Assembly (NCBI GenBank): GCA_021604105.1
Contig: BQIW01000011.1
Location: 1 to 64,000, forward strand
Origin: Nitrospirales bacterium
GTDB lineage: Bacteria > Nitrospirota > Nitrospiria > Nitrospirales > UBA8639
DNA length: 64,000 nucleotides
Direction: 5' to 3'
Shown piece after piece: positions 42,035 through 54,600 of this stretch (positions within the stretch are counted from its first letter, which is position 1; every line of letters begins with the position of its first letter). A program made the translations under genes and the position numbers. The notes under the pieces were generated by a model. The model made no database searches and was not told the DNA's origin. It worked only from the letters and a program-made list of their open reading frames with translations.

Positions 42035-43585
42035 ATGTCAATGGGTACAAACAATCGTGTTTCTCGTGGTTGGCGGTTTCAATGGCCTTTGTTTTTTACC
42101 AAAATAATGCACGGAAAGGCGGGACTGGCCGGCATCGGTTTCCTGGCTGGAATCCTACTGCTCGGATCATGGAATATGCCGTTTCATTCGCAAGCAGCAA
42201 TTTCCCATCCGGAAGATCCTGCATCCGTGGGATCTCCTCCAAATATGGAAAATGGAGGATTTGCTGATATTGCCCAGGCGGTAACCCCCGCAGTGGTCAA
42301 TATTACGGTTCGAAAAGAAGCGCCGGTTCCCATGTCGGGAATGCCGTCTGATCCACTGAGAGAGTTTTTCGGTCTGCCAGGAATGCCGGAAATGCCAGGA
42401 ATGCCGAATAGGCCCAAAGGACCTCGCGCTCCGGAAGGTCAGGGAGCCGGTTCCGGTGTCATTATCTCTAGTGATGGATATGTGTTGACCAATGACCATG
42501 TGGTGGATGGGGCCAAGGAAATCATGGTGACCCTGCCGGATAATCGGGAATTCACGGGAGAAGTGGTCGGCCTTGATCCTCAGACTGACTTAGCCGTCAT
42601 TAAAATTGACGGGACGGATCTACCGTATGTTCCATGGGGAAATTCCGGCGAGCTTCGAGTTGGAGAATATGTCCTGGCGGTCGGCAATCCTTTTGGACTG
42701 AATTCCACCGTCACGCTGGGGATTGTCAGCGCATTAGGTCGAGGAGGCATGGGCATTACTCAGTATGAAGATTTTATTCAGACCGATGCGGCGATCAATC
42801 CGGGGAATTCCGGGGGCGCGTTGGTGAATACGCGAGGCCAACTGGTCGGAATCAACACCGCAATCTTTTCCCAATCAGGCGGGTACCAAGGTGTGGGATT
42901 TGCGGTTCCCACCAATCTTGCCAAACCGGTGTATGACAGTTTGATCAGTAACGGAAAGGTTGTGCGTGGATTTTTGGGCGTCGGTATACAAGCCGTCACG
43001 ACGGATCTCGCAGACTCGTTTAAATTGGATCAATCCAAGGGAGCGCTGGTCACCAATGTTGTGCCTGGAAGTCCTGCGGACAAGGCGGGCCTTAAACGAG
43101 GTGATGTGATTGTCGAATATCAGGGGAAACCCGTATTGGATCCGCGTAATCTTCAGCATCATGTCATCAGGACCACTATCGGAACGGAAGTGGAGATGGT
43201 GGTGATCCGGGATGGTCAGAAGCATAACCTGAAGGCGGAGATTCGTGAACAAGAGAAGCCTGTTCAAGTGGCACAAGCAGGTCAGATGGGCACGACGGAA
43301 GGACCGCTTGCCGGGGTGGCTGTTCAGAATCTCAACCCTGGTATGGCCGAGCAATTAGGGGTAGAAGAAAATGTAAACGGGGTAGTGGTCATGGATGTCG
43401 CTCCGGGAAGTTATGCCGCACGGGCAGGACTTGCTCAGGGTGATGTGATCAGTGAAATCAACCGCAAGCCGGTCCGTTCGGAAGAAGATTTCGTGAAGGT
43501 GGTTTCTCATTTGAAGGAAAATTCATCCGCGTTGATCTTTATTCATCGAGGGAAAGGGGCGTTGTATTTGAGCATTAAGGTGTAA
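42035..43585 (+). CDS. HtrA/DegP family serine protease with two PDZ domains (paralogue 2)
   Basis: 516 aa; [29 protein letters not shown]; strong similarity to 38241..39740. Confidence 0.96.
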   Translation: MSMGTNNRVSRGWRFQWPLFFTKIMHGKAGLAGIGFLAGILLLGSWNMPFHSQAAISHPEDPASVGSPPNMENGGFADIAQAVTPAVVNITVRKEAPVPMSGMPSDPLREFFGLPGMPEMPGMPNRPKGPRAPEGQGAGSGVIISSDGYVLTNDHVVDGAKEIMVTLPDNREFTGEVVGLDPQTDLAVIKIDGTDLPYVPWGNSGELRVGEYVLAVGNPFGLNSTVTLGIVSALGRGGMGITQYEDFIQTDAAINPGNSGGALVNTRGQLVGINTAIFSQSGGYQGVGFAVPTNLAKPVYDSLISNGKVVRGFLGVGIQAVTTDLADSFKLDQSKGALVTNVVPGSPADKAGLKRGDVIVEYQGKPVLDPRNLQHHVIRTTIGTEVEMVVIRDGQKHNLKAEIREQEKPVQVAQAGQMGTTEGPLAGVAVQNLNPGMAEQLGVEENVNGVVVMDVAPGSYAARAGLAQGDVISEINRKPVRSEEDFVKVVSHLKENSSALIFIHRGKGALYLSIKV

Positions 43586-43613
43586 CGGTTCATGTAGTGG
43601 GAACTTGGGTTAA

Positions 43614-43648
43614 GGGGGCTTCTTCTATGGAGAAGCCCCCATTTTTTT
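43614..43648 (+). terminator. rho-independent terminator downstream of htrA paralogue 2
   Basis: GGGGGCTTCT-loop-AGAAGCCCCC followed by ATTTTTTT. Confidence 0.9.
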
Positions 43649-43956
43649 AGGGGGCGTACCTCTTTTTCAGAAAAGAAGAATACCGCTATCACAAACACCC
43701 ATCATTCCGCATTTTGCCAGGCTGAAAGACCACATCATAAATCTCTTATCGAGGTCCGTCCATCCCTCAGGGCAGGGGTGGCACAACGTGCAAAGAAAAG
43801 ACCGGTCAAGGATAGGTGGTTGCTTTACCAATCAACCCGCTTGTAAGTTCGGATGACCTTCGGGAAACATGTCCGGCAATTTCCTCTTTAAAGATTGGTC
43901 GTCCAGAGATCCTAAATTCGAGGCGGGTGTGAAGTGAACCGACAGAATGGGCAGAC

Positions 43957-44991
43957 TTAGTGTGCCCCGAGCTTGACCTTCCCCCGAAACGCCTGATGCG
44001 CGCAGGCTTGATAGCCAATGAGCAGAAGGAATCCGACCAGAAACCACCAGAGGCCGATCTGCATGCCATAGACACCAGCGGTGGCATTGGTCACGGTCAG
44101 GCTATTGGCAGGATCGTTGGTCGCAATCAGGATGTTCGGATAGGACCCCCAGGCTGTGCTGGCCAGCATTGTCAGAATCACAAGACTCGTGGCGGAAAAT
44201 GCTCCCCCATCCCAATTGCGCCTTCGTATCAGGAGAGCCGACACCAGCGTCGCTATGTTGAGAGCCGGGAAGATGTATCCGATAGGATGGGCGGCATAGT
44301 TGAGATAGAATAAAGGTTGGACAAAGGGAACGGAGATCAGGGCCAACCCGACCAGAATAATCACGGTCGATCCAGTCAGCCAGGCCGCACGCCGTGCCCG
44401 ATCCCGCAACTGGCCCTCCGTTTTCATGGCCAGAAAATTGGCACCGTGCATGGCGAGGATCGCCGCGCTAGTGGCTCCCATGAGGATGGTAAACCAATCC
44501 AGTATGCCCGGCTCCGGTCCTGTCATGAAATCTGTCCAGAGCGCCACGAAGAAATAGCCTTCGGAATTCAAGGGCACGCCGCGAATGAGGTTGCCCAAGG
44601 CCACGCCGAATACGACAGCCAGGAGCAGACTCGCCCCGGAAAATGCCACATCCCAAAACTGCCGCCACAGGGCATGATCCACGTGCGAGCGGAGTTCAAG
44701 TGCGAGTCCACGGGCAATGAGTAACCACAAGACCAGGTGTAAGGCCAGATAGAATCCGCTGAACCCCGCTGAATAGGCCTTGGGAAAGGCGAAGAATAAC
44801 AGGCCGCCCGCAGCGATCAGCCATACTTCGTTGCCGTTCCAGATGGGGCCAATGGCGGCCAACGCCGAACGCCGGTCTGTTTCATTTTTTGCGACGAAGC
44901 CATAGACAATGCCTACGCCGAAGTCGAAGCCGTCAAGGACAACATAGAGCGCCAGCATCAACGTGACGGCAATATACCAGAAAGTTTCCAT
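43957..44991 (-). CDS. cydB: cytochrome bd ubiquinol oxidase subunit II
   Basis: 344 aa; LDGFDFGVGIVYGF, GPIWNGNEVWLIAAGGLLFFAFPKAYS. Confidence 0.95.
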   Translation of the reverse strand: METFWYIAVTLMLALYVVLDGFDFGVGIVYGFVAKNETDRRSALAAIGPIWNGNEVWLIAAGGLLFFAFPKAYSAGFSGFYLALHLVLWLLIARGLALELRSHVDHALWRQFWDVAFSGASLLLAVVFGVALGNLIRGVPLNSEGYFFVALWTDFMTGPEPGILDWFTILMGATSAAILAMHGANFLAMKTEGQLRDRARRAAWLTGSTVIILVGLALISVPFVQPLFYLNYAAHPIGYIFPALNIATLVSALLIRRRNWDGGAFSATSLVILTMLASTAWGSYPNILIATNDPANSLTVTNATAGVYGMQIGLWWFLVGFLLLIGYQACAHQAFRGKVKLGAH

Positions 44992-45002
44992 CGTACGGGT
45001 TC

Positions 45003-46373
45003 CTAGGGCTTCGCAGATTCAGGGAACGAGTCTGCCGGACCATGTCTGATAATTTCAGCCATCAGGAATAAGAAAAGCAGTCCCAACCCAAGATAGATTC
45101 CGAGATACCCGAGCAACGTAAACAGTGCGTTTCCCGAATGGACCAACGGTGAGACTCCATCAGCCGTACGAAGCAAGCCATACACCAGCCAGGGTTGGCG
45201 GCCGAGTTCAGCGGTCATCCATCCGGCCGTTGTGGCGATATAGGGAAATGGGGCGGAAAGCATGAGAAGCCAGAGCAGCCAGTTCGTGGTAAACAACCGT
45301 CCCCGCCAGAGCCAGAGCAACGCCAGGCCCATGACCGATACGAGCATGGTTCCGAGCATGGTCATCACATGGTAGGCATAGTAGAGCAGCGCGATGTTAT
45401 CGGGCCACTCTGTACGTGGAAACGCGTCGAGCCCTTTTACCGTGGCATAGAGTTCGTCAAAGAGCACAAGACTCAAGGCATCCGGTACGACAAGTGGATT
45501 GTCGATCGTCATGGTTTCAATGTTCGGTTGCCCGATAAGCACCATACCCGCGCCACGCTCGGTCTTGAAGAGCCCTTCAAATGCGGCGCCTTTGACCGGT
45601 TGGTGTTCAAAAACCTGTCTGGCGTTTTCGTGGCCGGTCGGGAAGATCATCAGCGCCGTGGCGATGGCGCCGGCCACCACGCCCGTGCGAAGGAAGGTCT
45701 TTGCATACTTCACGTGCAGACCGGACAGAAGATAGAACGAACCGATTGCTGCCATCACGAATGAGGCGGTCACGACGGCGGCCGTCATGTTGTGGGCGAA
45801 TTGCCAGACCAGATAAGGATTCGTGAGTAGACCGGAAAGACTGTCGACGAACAACCGTCCGTCCGGGGCCACCGTATAGGCGACCGGGTGTTGCATCCAG
45901 GCGTTTGTGGCCAAAATGAAATAGCCGGAAAGCCAGGATCCGAGAAAAAGCATCAGTGATGCGGCCCATTGCACCCGCTGACTGAATCTCCCTTCGCCGA
46001 ATAACAGGATGCCGAGAAACGAGGATTCCAGAAAAAACGCAAACAGGCCTTCCATTGCCAGTGTCTGGCCGATCACCCCGCCGGCAAAGTTCGAAAATTT
46101 CGCCCAATTGGTGCCGAACTGGAATTCCAAGGGAATACCTGTCACAACACCAAAGGCAAAACTCAAGGCAAAGATTTTTGTCCAGAATAGGGCAACCTGA
46201 TGATAATGGTCGTCGCCGGAAACGAGCGCACGGGTTCGTAGGTATAGCAGCAGTAAGGCCAGCCCTATCGTCAATTGGGGAAAGAGATAATGAAATGTCA
46301 CGGTGAAGGCAAACTGCAGACGGTCAAAGAGTAATGCGCTGGCCATAGAATTTTTCCAACTGAACAGTGTCAC
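45003..46373 (-). CDS. cydA: cytochrome bd ubiquinol oxidase subunit I
   Basis: 456 aa; RLQFAFTVTFHYLFPQLTIGLALLL, GRQPWLVYGLLRTADGVSP, short Q-loop type. Confidence 0.95.
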   Translation of the reverse strand: MTLFSWKNSMASALLFDRLQFAFTVTFHYLFPQLTIGLALLLLYLRTRALVSGDDHYHQVALFWTKIFALSFAFGVVTGIPLEFQFGTNWAKFSNFAGGVIGQTLAMEGLFAFFLESSFLGILLFGEGRFSQRVQWAASLMLFLGSWLSGYFILATNAWMQHPVAYTVAPDGRLFVDSLSGLLTNPYLVWQFAHNMTAAVVTASFVMAAIGSFYLLSGLHVKYAKTFLRTGVVAGAIATALMIFPTGHENARQVFEHQPVKGAAFEGLFKTERGAGMVLIGQPNIETMTIDNPLVVPDALSLVLFDELYATVKGLDAFPRTEWPDNIALLYYAYHVMTMLGTMLVSVMGLALLWLWRGRLFTTNWLLWLLMLSAPFPYIATTAGWMTAELGRQPWLVYGLLRTADGVSPLVHSGNALFTLLGYLGIYLGLGLLFLFLMAEIIRHGPADSFPESAKP

Positions 46374-46887
46374 CCTGGAACGGGAATCGGGCGGTCAAAG
46401 TGCGTTTGTTAGCAGGGTAGTTTCTCCCTCAACCGTGTTGCCATCGTCACAAATCCACCAGGTGGAGTGGAGCGGCTGCAGTGGATGACCCAGTCCACAC
46501 TCTCCATAAACAGTTTCCAAGCCTATGGGGATCTTGTGCGGCGAGATGCCGGACAAGGCTGTAGCACAATTACTCTCCCTGCACGAACCTGCGAACACAG
46601 ACCAGGATACCGTGATTCAATCGCTCGCCTATGGCTATCGTCATGAGAAGTATCTTCGGCTCGAGATATTGTCCGCCTATTTACCTGGGAAACGGGAAAA
46701 TTTTACCCCCATAAATCCGTGTGGGGTCATTGAAAAAAATGCCCGTCTGATTTCTATGGGTGAAGATGTCTGTTCATCATAGAGGGTGGAAAACTTGTTT
46801 GATTGTAGGGAAGATTTCATAAAAACCTTCCAAATGAAATACATAAAGAGCTGGATTTGTTGACGATCCATCATGGTCGTCTGGGTG

Positions 46888-48294
46888 CTATCCTATTTGT
46901 GAAAGTTTATTAAAGGCATTAAAAGCGGCCACTTTGTAACATTCCGCAAGGGTCGGATAATTGAAGATACGGTCAAGGAAATAATCCAGCCCCCCCCCTA
47001 ATTCCAGAACCGCTTGTCCGATATGGATGAGCTCCGTGGCGCCAGTGCCGATTACATGGACCCCGAGGAGCTTTCGGGTCTCACGATGAAACAGCATTTT
47101 GAGCAGGCCACCGTCATCTCCCATAATTTGCCCTCTAGCGATTTCCTTATAGCGGGCAACCCCGGTTTCATAAGGGATTTTTTTTTCGGTCAGCTCATGT
47201 TCGTGCATGCCGATCATGGAAATCTCAGGAATGGCGTAGATCCCGAAGGGAAAGTGTGTATCCATGGGGCCGGCACTGACCCCGAAGGCATGGCACGCAG
47301 CCAGTCGACCTTGCGCGGCGGAGGTTGAGGCGAGACTGGGAAATCCAATCACGTCCCCGGCAGCGAAGATATGGGGGACCTGCGTTCGAAAAGCTTGATC
47401 GACTGTAATGCGTCCTCGATTATCCGCCGTCAGGCCCGCACCGGCTAGATTCAAACGATCGGTTGCGCCGATTCTCCCGGCGGAATACAGGACCATGTCG
47501 GACACAATGCGCTTGCCGGATTCCAGTTGGATTACGGCTTGTTTGGGGGGGCCTTCGGCGATGGTCAATTTTTCCACGGTTTCTCCCAATCGGAAGGTCA
47601 CATCCCGGTTTCTCATTTGATGAATGAGTTCATCAACGATCTCGTTGTCCAGGAATTCCAGCAGGCGTTCCCGTTTGTCCACCACGGTTACGTCGATTTC
47701 GAGTGCGGCAAACATGGACGCATATTCTATTCCGATCACGCCCCCGCCGACCACCACTAATTTTTTGGGAAGGGTTGTGATGTGGACTATTTCGTCACTG
47801 GTGACAATGAGTTCACCATCCACGCCGGTACCAGGTGGCGGGGCAGCGATCGTTCCGACTGCAAGCAGAATATGCTCAGCGGTGACGGTTTTCGTCTCGT
47901 GTTCTGTGTGAATCACAAGCGTATGGGCGTCGGTGAAAGACGCTTCGCCGGAAATGAGTTCGATATCATTTCTCCACAGTTGGTCCTCCACGACGTCGAC
48001 TTCCCGGTTTCGGACCAATTGCACCCGGGAAAATAGCTGTTCTGCTGTGGGGCGGTGCCGTTCCCGATTCCTTGTCTGTTGGACAAACGGATGGTTGGTG
48101 GCCATGAAGGATAAGACGGCCTCGCGTAGGGTTTTGCTTGGAATCGTCCCGAGTTCTATACACACGCCGCCCGCACATTGCCGACGTTCAACCACTCCCA
48201 CCCGCTTCCTGAGCTTGGCGGCTTGGATGGCCGCTCTTTGACCTGCCGGGCCGCTGCCGATGCATAAGAGATCAAATTCGAATTGGTTATTCAT
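46888..48294 (-). CDS. sthA: Si-specific (soluble) NAD(P)+ transhydrogenase
   Basis: FDLLCIGSGPAGQRAAIQAAKLRKRVGVVER; CAGGVCIELGTIPSKTLREAV. Start chosen at MNNQFEFD; track start 48399. Confidence 0.92.
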   Translation of the reverse strand: MNNQFEFDLLCIGSGPAGQRAAIQAAKLRKRVGVVERRQCAGGVCIELGTIPSKTLREAVLSFMATNHPFVQQTRNRERHRPTAEQLFSRVQLVRNREVDVVEDQLWRNDIELISGEASFTDAHTLVIHTEHETKTVTAEHILLAVGTIAAPPPGTGVDGELIVTSDEIVHITTLPKKLVVVGGGVIGIEYASMFAALEIDVTVVDKRERLLEFLDNEIVDELIHQMRNRDVTFRLGETVEKLTIAEGPPKQAVIQLESGKRIVSDMVLYSAGRIGATDRLNLAGAGLTADNRGRITVDQAFRTQVPHIFAAGDVIGFPSLASTSAAQGRLAACHAFGVSAGPMDTHFPFGIYAIPEISMIGMHEHELTEKKIPYETGVARYKEIARGQIMGDDGGLLKMLFHRETRKLLGVHVIGTGATELIHIGQAVLELGGGLDYFLDRIFNYPTLAECYKVAAFNAFNKLSQIG

Positions 48295-48703
48295 CTGGAT
48301 CCAAAATATATCAAAACGTATTTGATGCCATGTGCAGGGATCAGGTCCGGATGTTTCCGAGCACCCCCGATGTAAACACAGAATAGGGCAGAGTCTCAAG
48401 CATTATCACTGTCCGGTTCCTCTCAATGCGACAACAATGACTCGTCCCGTCAGGCTGATTACGGTTGGACTCACATTGATCGGCTGGGAATTCTGTCCAC
48501 GCCTCTTTAGTGTATGCAGGTATTGGTTCCCATCAAGGCCAGGAACATAACATTTCTGTAATTTTCCCCCCAATCCATTAGGATTAAGTACCCCCATCAG
48601 CCGTATATGGGATCGGGATCTCGGTTACTGAGGTGACGGTAAACCATACGGGAGTGCCACGCTCCAACATACCCCATGCCAGTTGAACAGGGGAGAGCGT
48701 CGA

Positions 48704-50314
48704 TCAAGGAGGGGGTGGTTTGGTCAAATCATTATTCACCGCGTTATTGTCTGCGTTGACATCGATGCCCCCGGCGGGTGGTGGTTTGTCAAGATCGACA
48801 TATTGGAACGTATCGAAGGGCTGGATCTGTTCATCGGAGGGCAATTGGTTGCGGTTCCAGCCCCCGCCCAGCGCACGAATGAGGGCCACGGAAGATTTCA
48901 GCAGGTTTGCCTTAATTATTACCGAGTCGATGCGCGCCGCTAGCGTGTTGACCTCGGCATAAATGAGCTCAAGGCTGGAGGCCAGTCCGCCAAAATAGAG
49001 GCTAGAGGTCAGGTCTTGCGTTTTGAGAAAAGCCCCCACGGCGGCGTCTTGCCGTTTGGCTGCAGTGGTGAGTTGGTTGGTCAGACTCAAATTGTTCTCG
49101 ACTTCGCGAAAGGCGTTGAGCACCGTCGAACGGTATCGGTCTTCCGTCTCGCGATAAACCGACCAGGACTGCTGCAATTGGGCGCGGCGATATCCACCCT
49201 GGAAGAGCGGGAGCTCAATGGCGGAGCCATAGGACCAGAAACTATTGGCAAGCTTGATCAAATCGAAGCCGGAATCTTCGAATCCCCCGCCGGCCAGGAA
49301 GGTCACTTTAGGATAAAAGGCTGCGCGAGCGATGCCGATGGCACGGTTGGCCTGGGCCATCCGTCGCTCCATCGCCGCGATGTCGGGGCGACGCTCCAAT
49401 AAGGTTGATGGAATTGTCTGGGGCACCTCGAAATTTTCCACACGGAGGTCCGCGACCGGTTCGATCGTGAAACCGGCTGGCGCCCGATTGAGGAGGATGG
49501 CAATCGCCTGTTCAGTCACCTGGCGTTGGCCTCGAATCTCGGCTTCCTTCGTCTCAGTGCTGAACAACAGAGATTCCACGCGGGCAATATCAAGCATGGA
49601 CGCGATCCCGACCGTAAACTGCTGCTTTATCAAATTGAGCGAACCTCTATAGAGGTCGATTGATTGGGTATAAATCGCAAGTTGCGCGTCGAGGCCACGA
49701 AGGGTGAAATAGTTCGCTGCAATTTCCGCCTGCAAACTGAGGCGTGCAAGCCCATATTCAGCCGCACGCTCTTCGGCCCGGTACATCTCTACGCGCGTGG
49801 CGTTGCGGATCGCCGACCAGAAATCTGGCTCCCAGGATGCAATCCCCCCGAGAGAAACCGTCGAGGCCGTATCCGAAATATCAGGATCGCGAAACAGATG
49901 ATTTTCTGATTGTCTGTTTTCCGAGGCGCCGAACCCCAGACCTGCATGTGGGATACGCCGTGAACGGGCTTTCATCATCATATCTCGGGCCTGGACAAAT
50001 CGCTCAGCAGCCGCCTGCAGGTCAGGATTTGCCGCCATGGCCTCCTCTTCAAGGGTATTCAACACCGGATCGTGATATAGCGTCCACCAATCCTGTCGTA
50101 ATTCACCATCCGAGGGCTTCGCTTCGACAAAGGGACTGGAACCGTGCCATGAAACGGGGACGACGAATTCGGCCGGTTGATAGTCCGGCGCGAGATCCAC
50201 GTGTGGCAAGCATGCCGATAGATGAAGGGCAATCATAAATACGCTGCTACGCCATCCCCAAGTCAAAAACATACATGGCATTTCTTGTCGTGTTCGCAAG
50301 GCTTTGCTTCCCAT
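48704..50314 (-). CDS. RND efflux outer membrane factor (NodT/TolC-like)
   Basis: 536 aa; lipoprotein-like N-terminus, QDWWTLYHDPVLNTLEEEAMAANPDLQAA, RRPDIAAMERRMAQANRAIGIARAAFYP. Confidence 0.93.
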   Translation of the reverse strand: MGSKALRTRQEMPCMFLTWGWRSSVFMIALHLSACLPHVDLAPDYQPAEFVVPVSWHGSSPFVEAKPSDGELRQDWWTLYHDPVLNTLEEEAMAANPDLQAAAERFVQARDMMMKARSRRIPHAGLGFGASENRQSENHLFRDPDISDTASTVSLGGIASWEPDFWSAIRNATRVEMYRAEERAAEYGLARLSLQAEIAANYFTLRGLDAQLAIYTQSIDLYRGSLNLIKQQFTVGIASMLDIARVESLLFSTETKEAEIRGQRQVTEQAIAILLNRAPAGFTIEPVADLRVENFEVPQTIPSTLLERRPDIAAMERRMAQANRAIGIARAAFYPKVTFLAGGGFEDSGFDLIKLANSFWSYGSAIELPLFQGGYRRAQLQQSWSVYRETEDRYRSTVLNAFREVENNLSLTNQLTTAAKRQDAAVGAFLKTQDLTSSLYFGGLASSLELIYAEVNTLAARIDSVIIKANLLKSSVALIRALGGGWNRNQLPSDEQIQPFDTFQYVDLDKPPPAGGIDVNADNNAVNNDLTKPPPP

Positions 50315-50327
50315 GTGTCGATGATCG

Positions 50328-51609
50328 TCATTTTGATGATTGGTCTTTTATCATAGGTGTGTCGGTTTGTTCCTTTGCCACAGGTGTATTAGCCTGGCCC
50401 GATGATATTGATCCGTCAATTTGGTCCTTGGGTATCGTTGCGTCGGTGTTGAGACGATTATATCCCGGCGCTGGGGTGACGATGCGTACCTGGTCGTTTT
50501 CGAGCAATGCCGCGCTGGGATTATTCACAATGCGGTCGGTAGGGGTAATTCCCTCTGTGACCTCGACCGTGGCGTCAAGAATTTTCCCCACGGTGATCGA
50601 TTTAAACTGAACGCGATCGTCATCCGTCAGCACAGCGACTTCGGTGCCGTTTTCCTGGAAGACCATCGCACTGGTTGGAATCGTGAGAAAATCCGAATGA
50701 ACCGACGTTGTGAGTTTTACTTTGGCGTAGGAGCCGGGCCAGAGGGCTCTGTCCTCGTTGTCCAGCACGAATTCGGTAACCGCGGTGCGCGTGCTTACAT
50801 CGAATCCACCCGCGACGGTGAGGAATTTTGCCGTGAAACGACGACTGGGCAATTGCGGCACGGTTACCTCAGCCGTCAGGCCTGGTTTGAGATATGCCCC
50901 AAAAGACTCCGGAACCGAGACAAAGAGGCGCATCTTGCTGACGTCGGCCACAGTAAAGAGATTGCTGATGGCATTGGGGTCACTGATCGTGCCTTCTTTG
51001 TTGACATAGTCTCCGACGTTGATGTTGCGATCGATGACTACACCATCAAAGGGCGCCACGATCGTTTTGAATCGAATCAACGCCTCGAAATTCTTTACAT
51101 GCTGCTCCGCCGCTTTGACCTTAGCCGCATGGGCTTTGGCCTCTGCCACCTTCACCGAAATCGATTGGGCGGAAACCGCATGTTTTTCGCGGAGTGCTAG
51201 ATAGCGCTTGGCTGTCAATCGAGCAAGGCCATATAGGGCGCGCTCCGACGCCAGATCTGCTTTGGATTGCCGATATTGCGCGTCGAGAGCCGGCACGTTG
51301 ATTTTTGCGAGAATGTCGCCTTTCTTCACTTTCGCTCCGTAATCCGTGTACCACATTTTCACATAACCCGCGACCTGTGCGTAGATGGGTGCCTCATACC
51401 ATCCACGAATATTGCCCGGGAGGGTAATGGTCTCAGTAGGCGGTAACGGTTTGGGAGAAATGATGGAAACGGTCGGGATGGCACCGGCAAGAGTCTCCTC
51501 GCGTAACGCAGCCGCGCCGCTGTTGTGTGCATAGATCCGATAGCCCATGTATAGAATGCCAAGCAGGATTGCGAAGATTACAAGGCCTTTTCCACGAAGG
51601 ATTTTCATA
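50328..51609 (-). CDS. RND efflux periplasmic adaptor (MFP) subunit
   Basis: GNIRGWYEAPIYAQVAGYVKMWYTDYGAKVKKGDILAKI, VAPFDGVVIDRNINVGDYV; start chosen near MKILRGKG, track start 51662. Confidence 0.92.
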
Positions 51610-51612
51610 ATA

Positions 51613-54600
51613 TTACCCCTGGACCTTTTCGCGGCCAGCTCGCCTATTGTAGATGATGGCATACACGCAGGGCACGAAAAATAGAGTGAACACGGTCGCG
51701 ACCATCAGGCCGCCGATGACAGCCCGACCCAGCGGCGCGTTGGGGGAGTTGCCCATTGACATCGGCAGCATGCCGATGATCATGGCCGATGCCGTCATCA
51801 GTACAGGACGAATGCGGGCCTTCCCGGCTTCCACAGCAGCCAGGAGTGCGTCGCCGTGCATTTCGAGCCGTTCGCGGGCGTAAGAAACGATAAGAATCGA
51901 ATTGGCGGTGGCCGTGCCCATCGTCATGATGGCACCCGTTAAGGCCGGCACGGAAATATTCGTATAGGTCAGGAACAATGCCCAGGCAATTCCCGCCAAA
52001 GCACCTGGCAATGCCGTAATGATGATGAATGGATCAAGCCAGGATTGAAAGTTGACGACGATCAGGAGATACACCAGCACGACGGCAAAGATGAGACCGA
52101 CAATTAATTCAATATATGCCTCGTACATGGTTTCGGCCTGTCCATGAATTTCGAGGGCAGCACTGCGTGGCAAATCTTTTTCCAGTCTTTTGGCAGTCTT
52201 CTGGACATCCGCCAGAACGCCTCCGAGGTCGCGCCCTTCGGCAGACACATAGATGTTGAAGAGCGGCATAATGTTCGCGTGCGAGACTAGGCCCGGCGTT
52301 CCGATCATGGAATGCTTGGTCACATTGCCGAGCAACTGATAGGGATCTTTCGAGGAGTCGAGATTGTCCCGATCAACAGGAACCGTCATGAGATTTTTAA
52401 TGCTCGTGAGCTGGGGTTGTGGCGTATAGATGTTGATCTGATAGGAAATGCCGGTTTTGTGATTGAGCCAATATTGCTGGTCGACCTGTTGGCTCCCAGA
52501 GGTGGACAACAGCAGATTGCCGGCAATTTCCCCCTCGCTCAGGTTTGTGCCGAGTCCGAACGTGCGCTGGCCTTCAACGAAAAGGGTCGGCGTGCGCATC
52601 GTCTGCTGAATCACCACATCGCTGGCGCCGGGAATCTTGCGGAGCTCTCCCGCCAGTTTTCGTGCGAACTCGTAGTTGGGATACATTTCCATCCCATTAA
52701 TCTGCACATCGATCGGTGCCGGCGAGCCGAAATTGAGAATTTTGGCGGTCAGATCGGCCGGCTGAAACGTGAATTCGGTGCCTGGATACCGCTCCCTCAA
52801 GCCTTTGCGGAGAATACGCCGATAGTCCCAAACCCGCGACTTTTCATTTTTCAAGTCGATCGTCAGGTCGCAATCCTGAGACCCGATCGTCGGCGTCGGA
52901 ATAAAGGCCAGATTATGCGGTCCGACCGGCAGGCCGCAATTACTGACGACGCCTTCGACCTGTCCGGGCAACATCTGCGCGATGTCTTTCGAAACGAGAG
53001 AGGCGATGCGGCTTGAGACTTCGATCCGCGTGCCGAGAGGCGCACGCATATGCATCTGCATGGTCCCCGACTTGACCTCGGGAAAGAAGTCTCGCCCGTT
53101 GAAGTAAAACAGGCTCAGTGAGGCAAGCGCGAGTGCGAGAGAGATGGCAACGAACGTGCGACGATGGGCGATCGCTTGTTCGAGGCGGGCATTGTAACGC
53201 TCACGGAACCGGTCGAAGCCGCGTTCGAAACCCTGCTGGAAGCGGACGAAGAAATTTTGGGATTTTTCCGGGTTGCCCCCACTGCCGTCTTCAGATGGCT
53301 GTGGCCCGTGGTGATCCGCGAGGATATATTTTGCCATCGTTGGCACCAGCGTACGCGACAAGATAAAAGATGAGAGCATCGCGAAAATAATCGCCTTCGC
53401 CATTGGCGCGAATAGCCAGCCGGACACGCCGCTGAGCTCGAAGAGCGGGAGCCAGACGATGGCGATGCTTAACGTGGCAACCAACGTGGGGACGATGATC
53501 TGGTTGGCGGCGTCGACGATTGCCTCATCGAGGGGCTTGCCCATGGCCAGATGGGTGTCGATATTCTCAATCATCACAGTGGCGTCGTCAACGAGTATAC
53601 CGACGGCCAGCGCCAATCCACCTAACGTCATGAGATTCAGCGATTCGCCGGCTAAGTTTAAGCAGATGAGTGCGGACAGGATTGAGAGAGGGATTGAGGT
53701 GGCGATGATAACCGTTGGCCGCCATGAGCCGAGCAACATCAGGACGATAAGGGCAACCAGCGCGGAAGCCGTCACCATTTCTTTCACCACGTCTGCGATC
53801 GATTCCTTCACGAAGAGCGAGGCGTCATTGAGAATTTTAACTTCTACGCCCTTGGGCACAATTTTTTCAATGCGCGGAATCGCCTTCTTGACCCCGTCAA
53901 CCACTTCAAGGGTCGAAGCTTCCCCGCTCTTCATGACGACGAGGGTGACGGCCTGTTTGCCTTCCACCAGCACGGCATTCATTTGTGGGGGGCCGGCAAG
54001 GGTCACATTGGCGACATCACGCATATAAATGAAGGCGTTTCCCTCTCTCTTGATCGGGATATTGTTAAAATCCTCGACCTGCAACGGCATCGCGTTTGTC
54101 TGAACCATCCAGTCGGTGGTGTTAATCTTTTGGTCACCAGCCGGCAGCACTTTATTCTGCCTGTCGAAGGCATGGAAGATATCTGCCGGGGTGAGTTTAC
54201 GGGCGAGTAATTTTTGCTGATCGAGCGAGACCAGGAGCTGCTTTGGTTTTCCCCCGTATGGATGGGGCAGGATCGCTCCAGGAATGGTTACGAGCAAAGG
54301 ACGGATTCGGGTAAAAGCCAGGTTATAGAGCTCTGCAGGCGTTAAGGTGTCGGAGGTAACTTGCAGCATAGCGACCGGAACTGAGGACGCTTCGAGACGC
54401 ATGAGCATGGGGGGGGAAATATCTGGCGGCAATGATTTCACGACTGTCTGTGAAATGGCCGCAACCTCGGCTTCGGCGCCGGCAAGATTGACTCCCTCCT
54501 GAAGAAAGATATTAATGATGCTGATACCATAATAGGATTTGCTATCAATCTTCTTGATGCCTTCCACGGTCGAGGTCAACATGCGTTCGAAGTAAAAGGT

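Noticed and set aside
46525-46782. 85 aa plus-strand ORF between sthA and cydA
   Set aside because: No RBS or family recognised; composition not persuasive, so left unannotated.
49744-50238. Long plus-strand ORF (164 aa) opposite the RND outer membrane factor
   Set aside because: Antisense shadow ORF within a well-supported high-GC coding region; no recognisable domain.
50421-51200. 259 aa plus-strand ORF opposite the RND adaptor
   Set aside because: Fully antisense to a strongly supported periplasmic adaptor gene; composition typical of a shadow frame.
52312-53016. 234 aa plus-strand ORF opposite the RND permease
   Set aside because: Antisense shadow of a conserved 1061 aa permease; no domain recognised.
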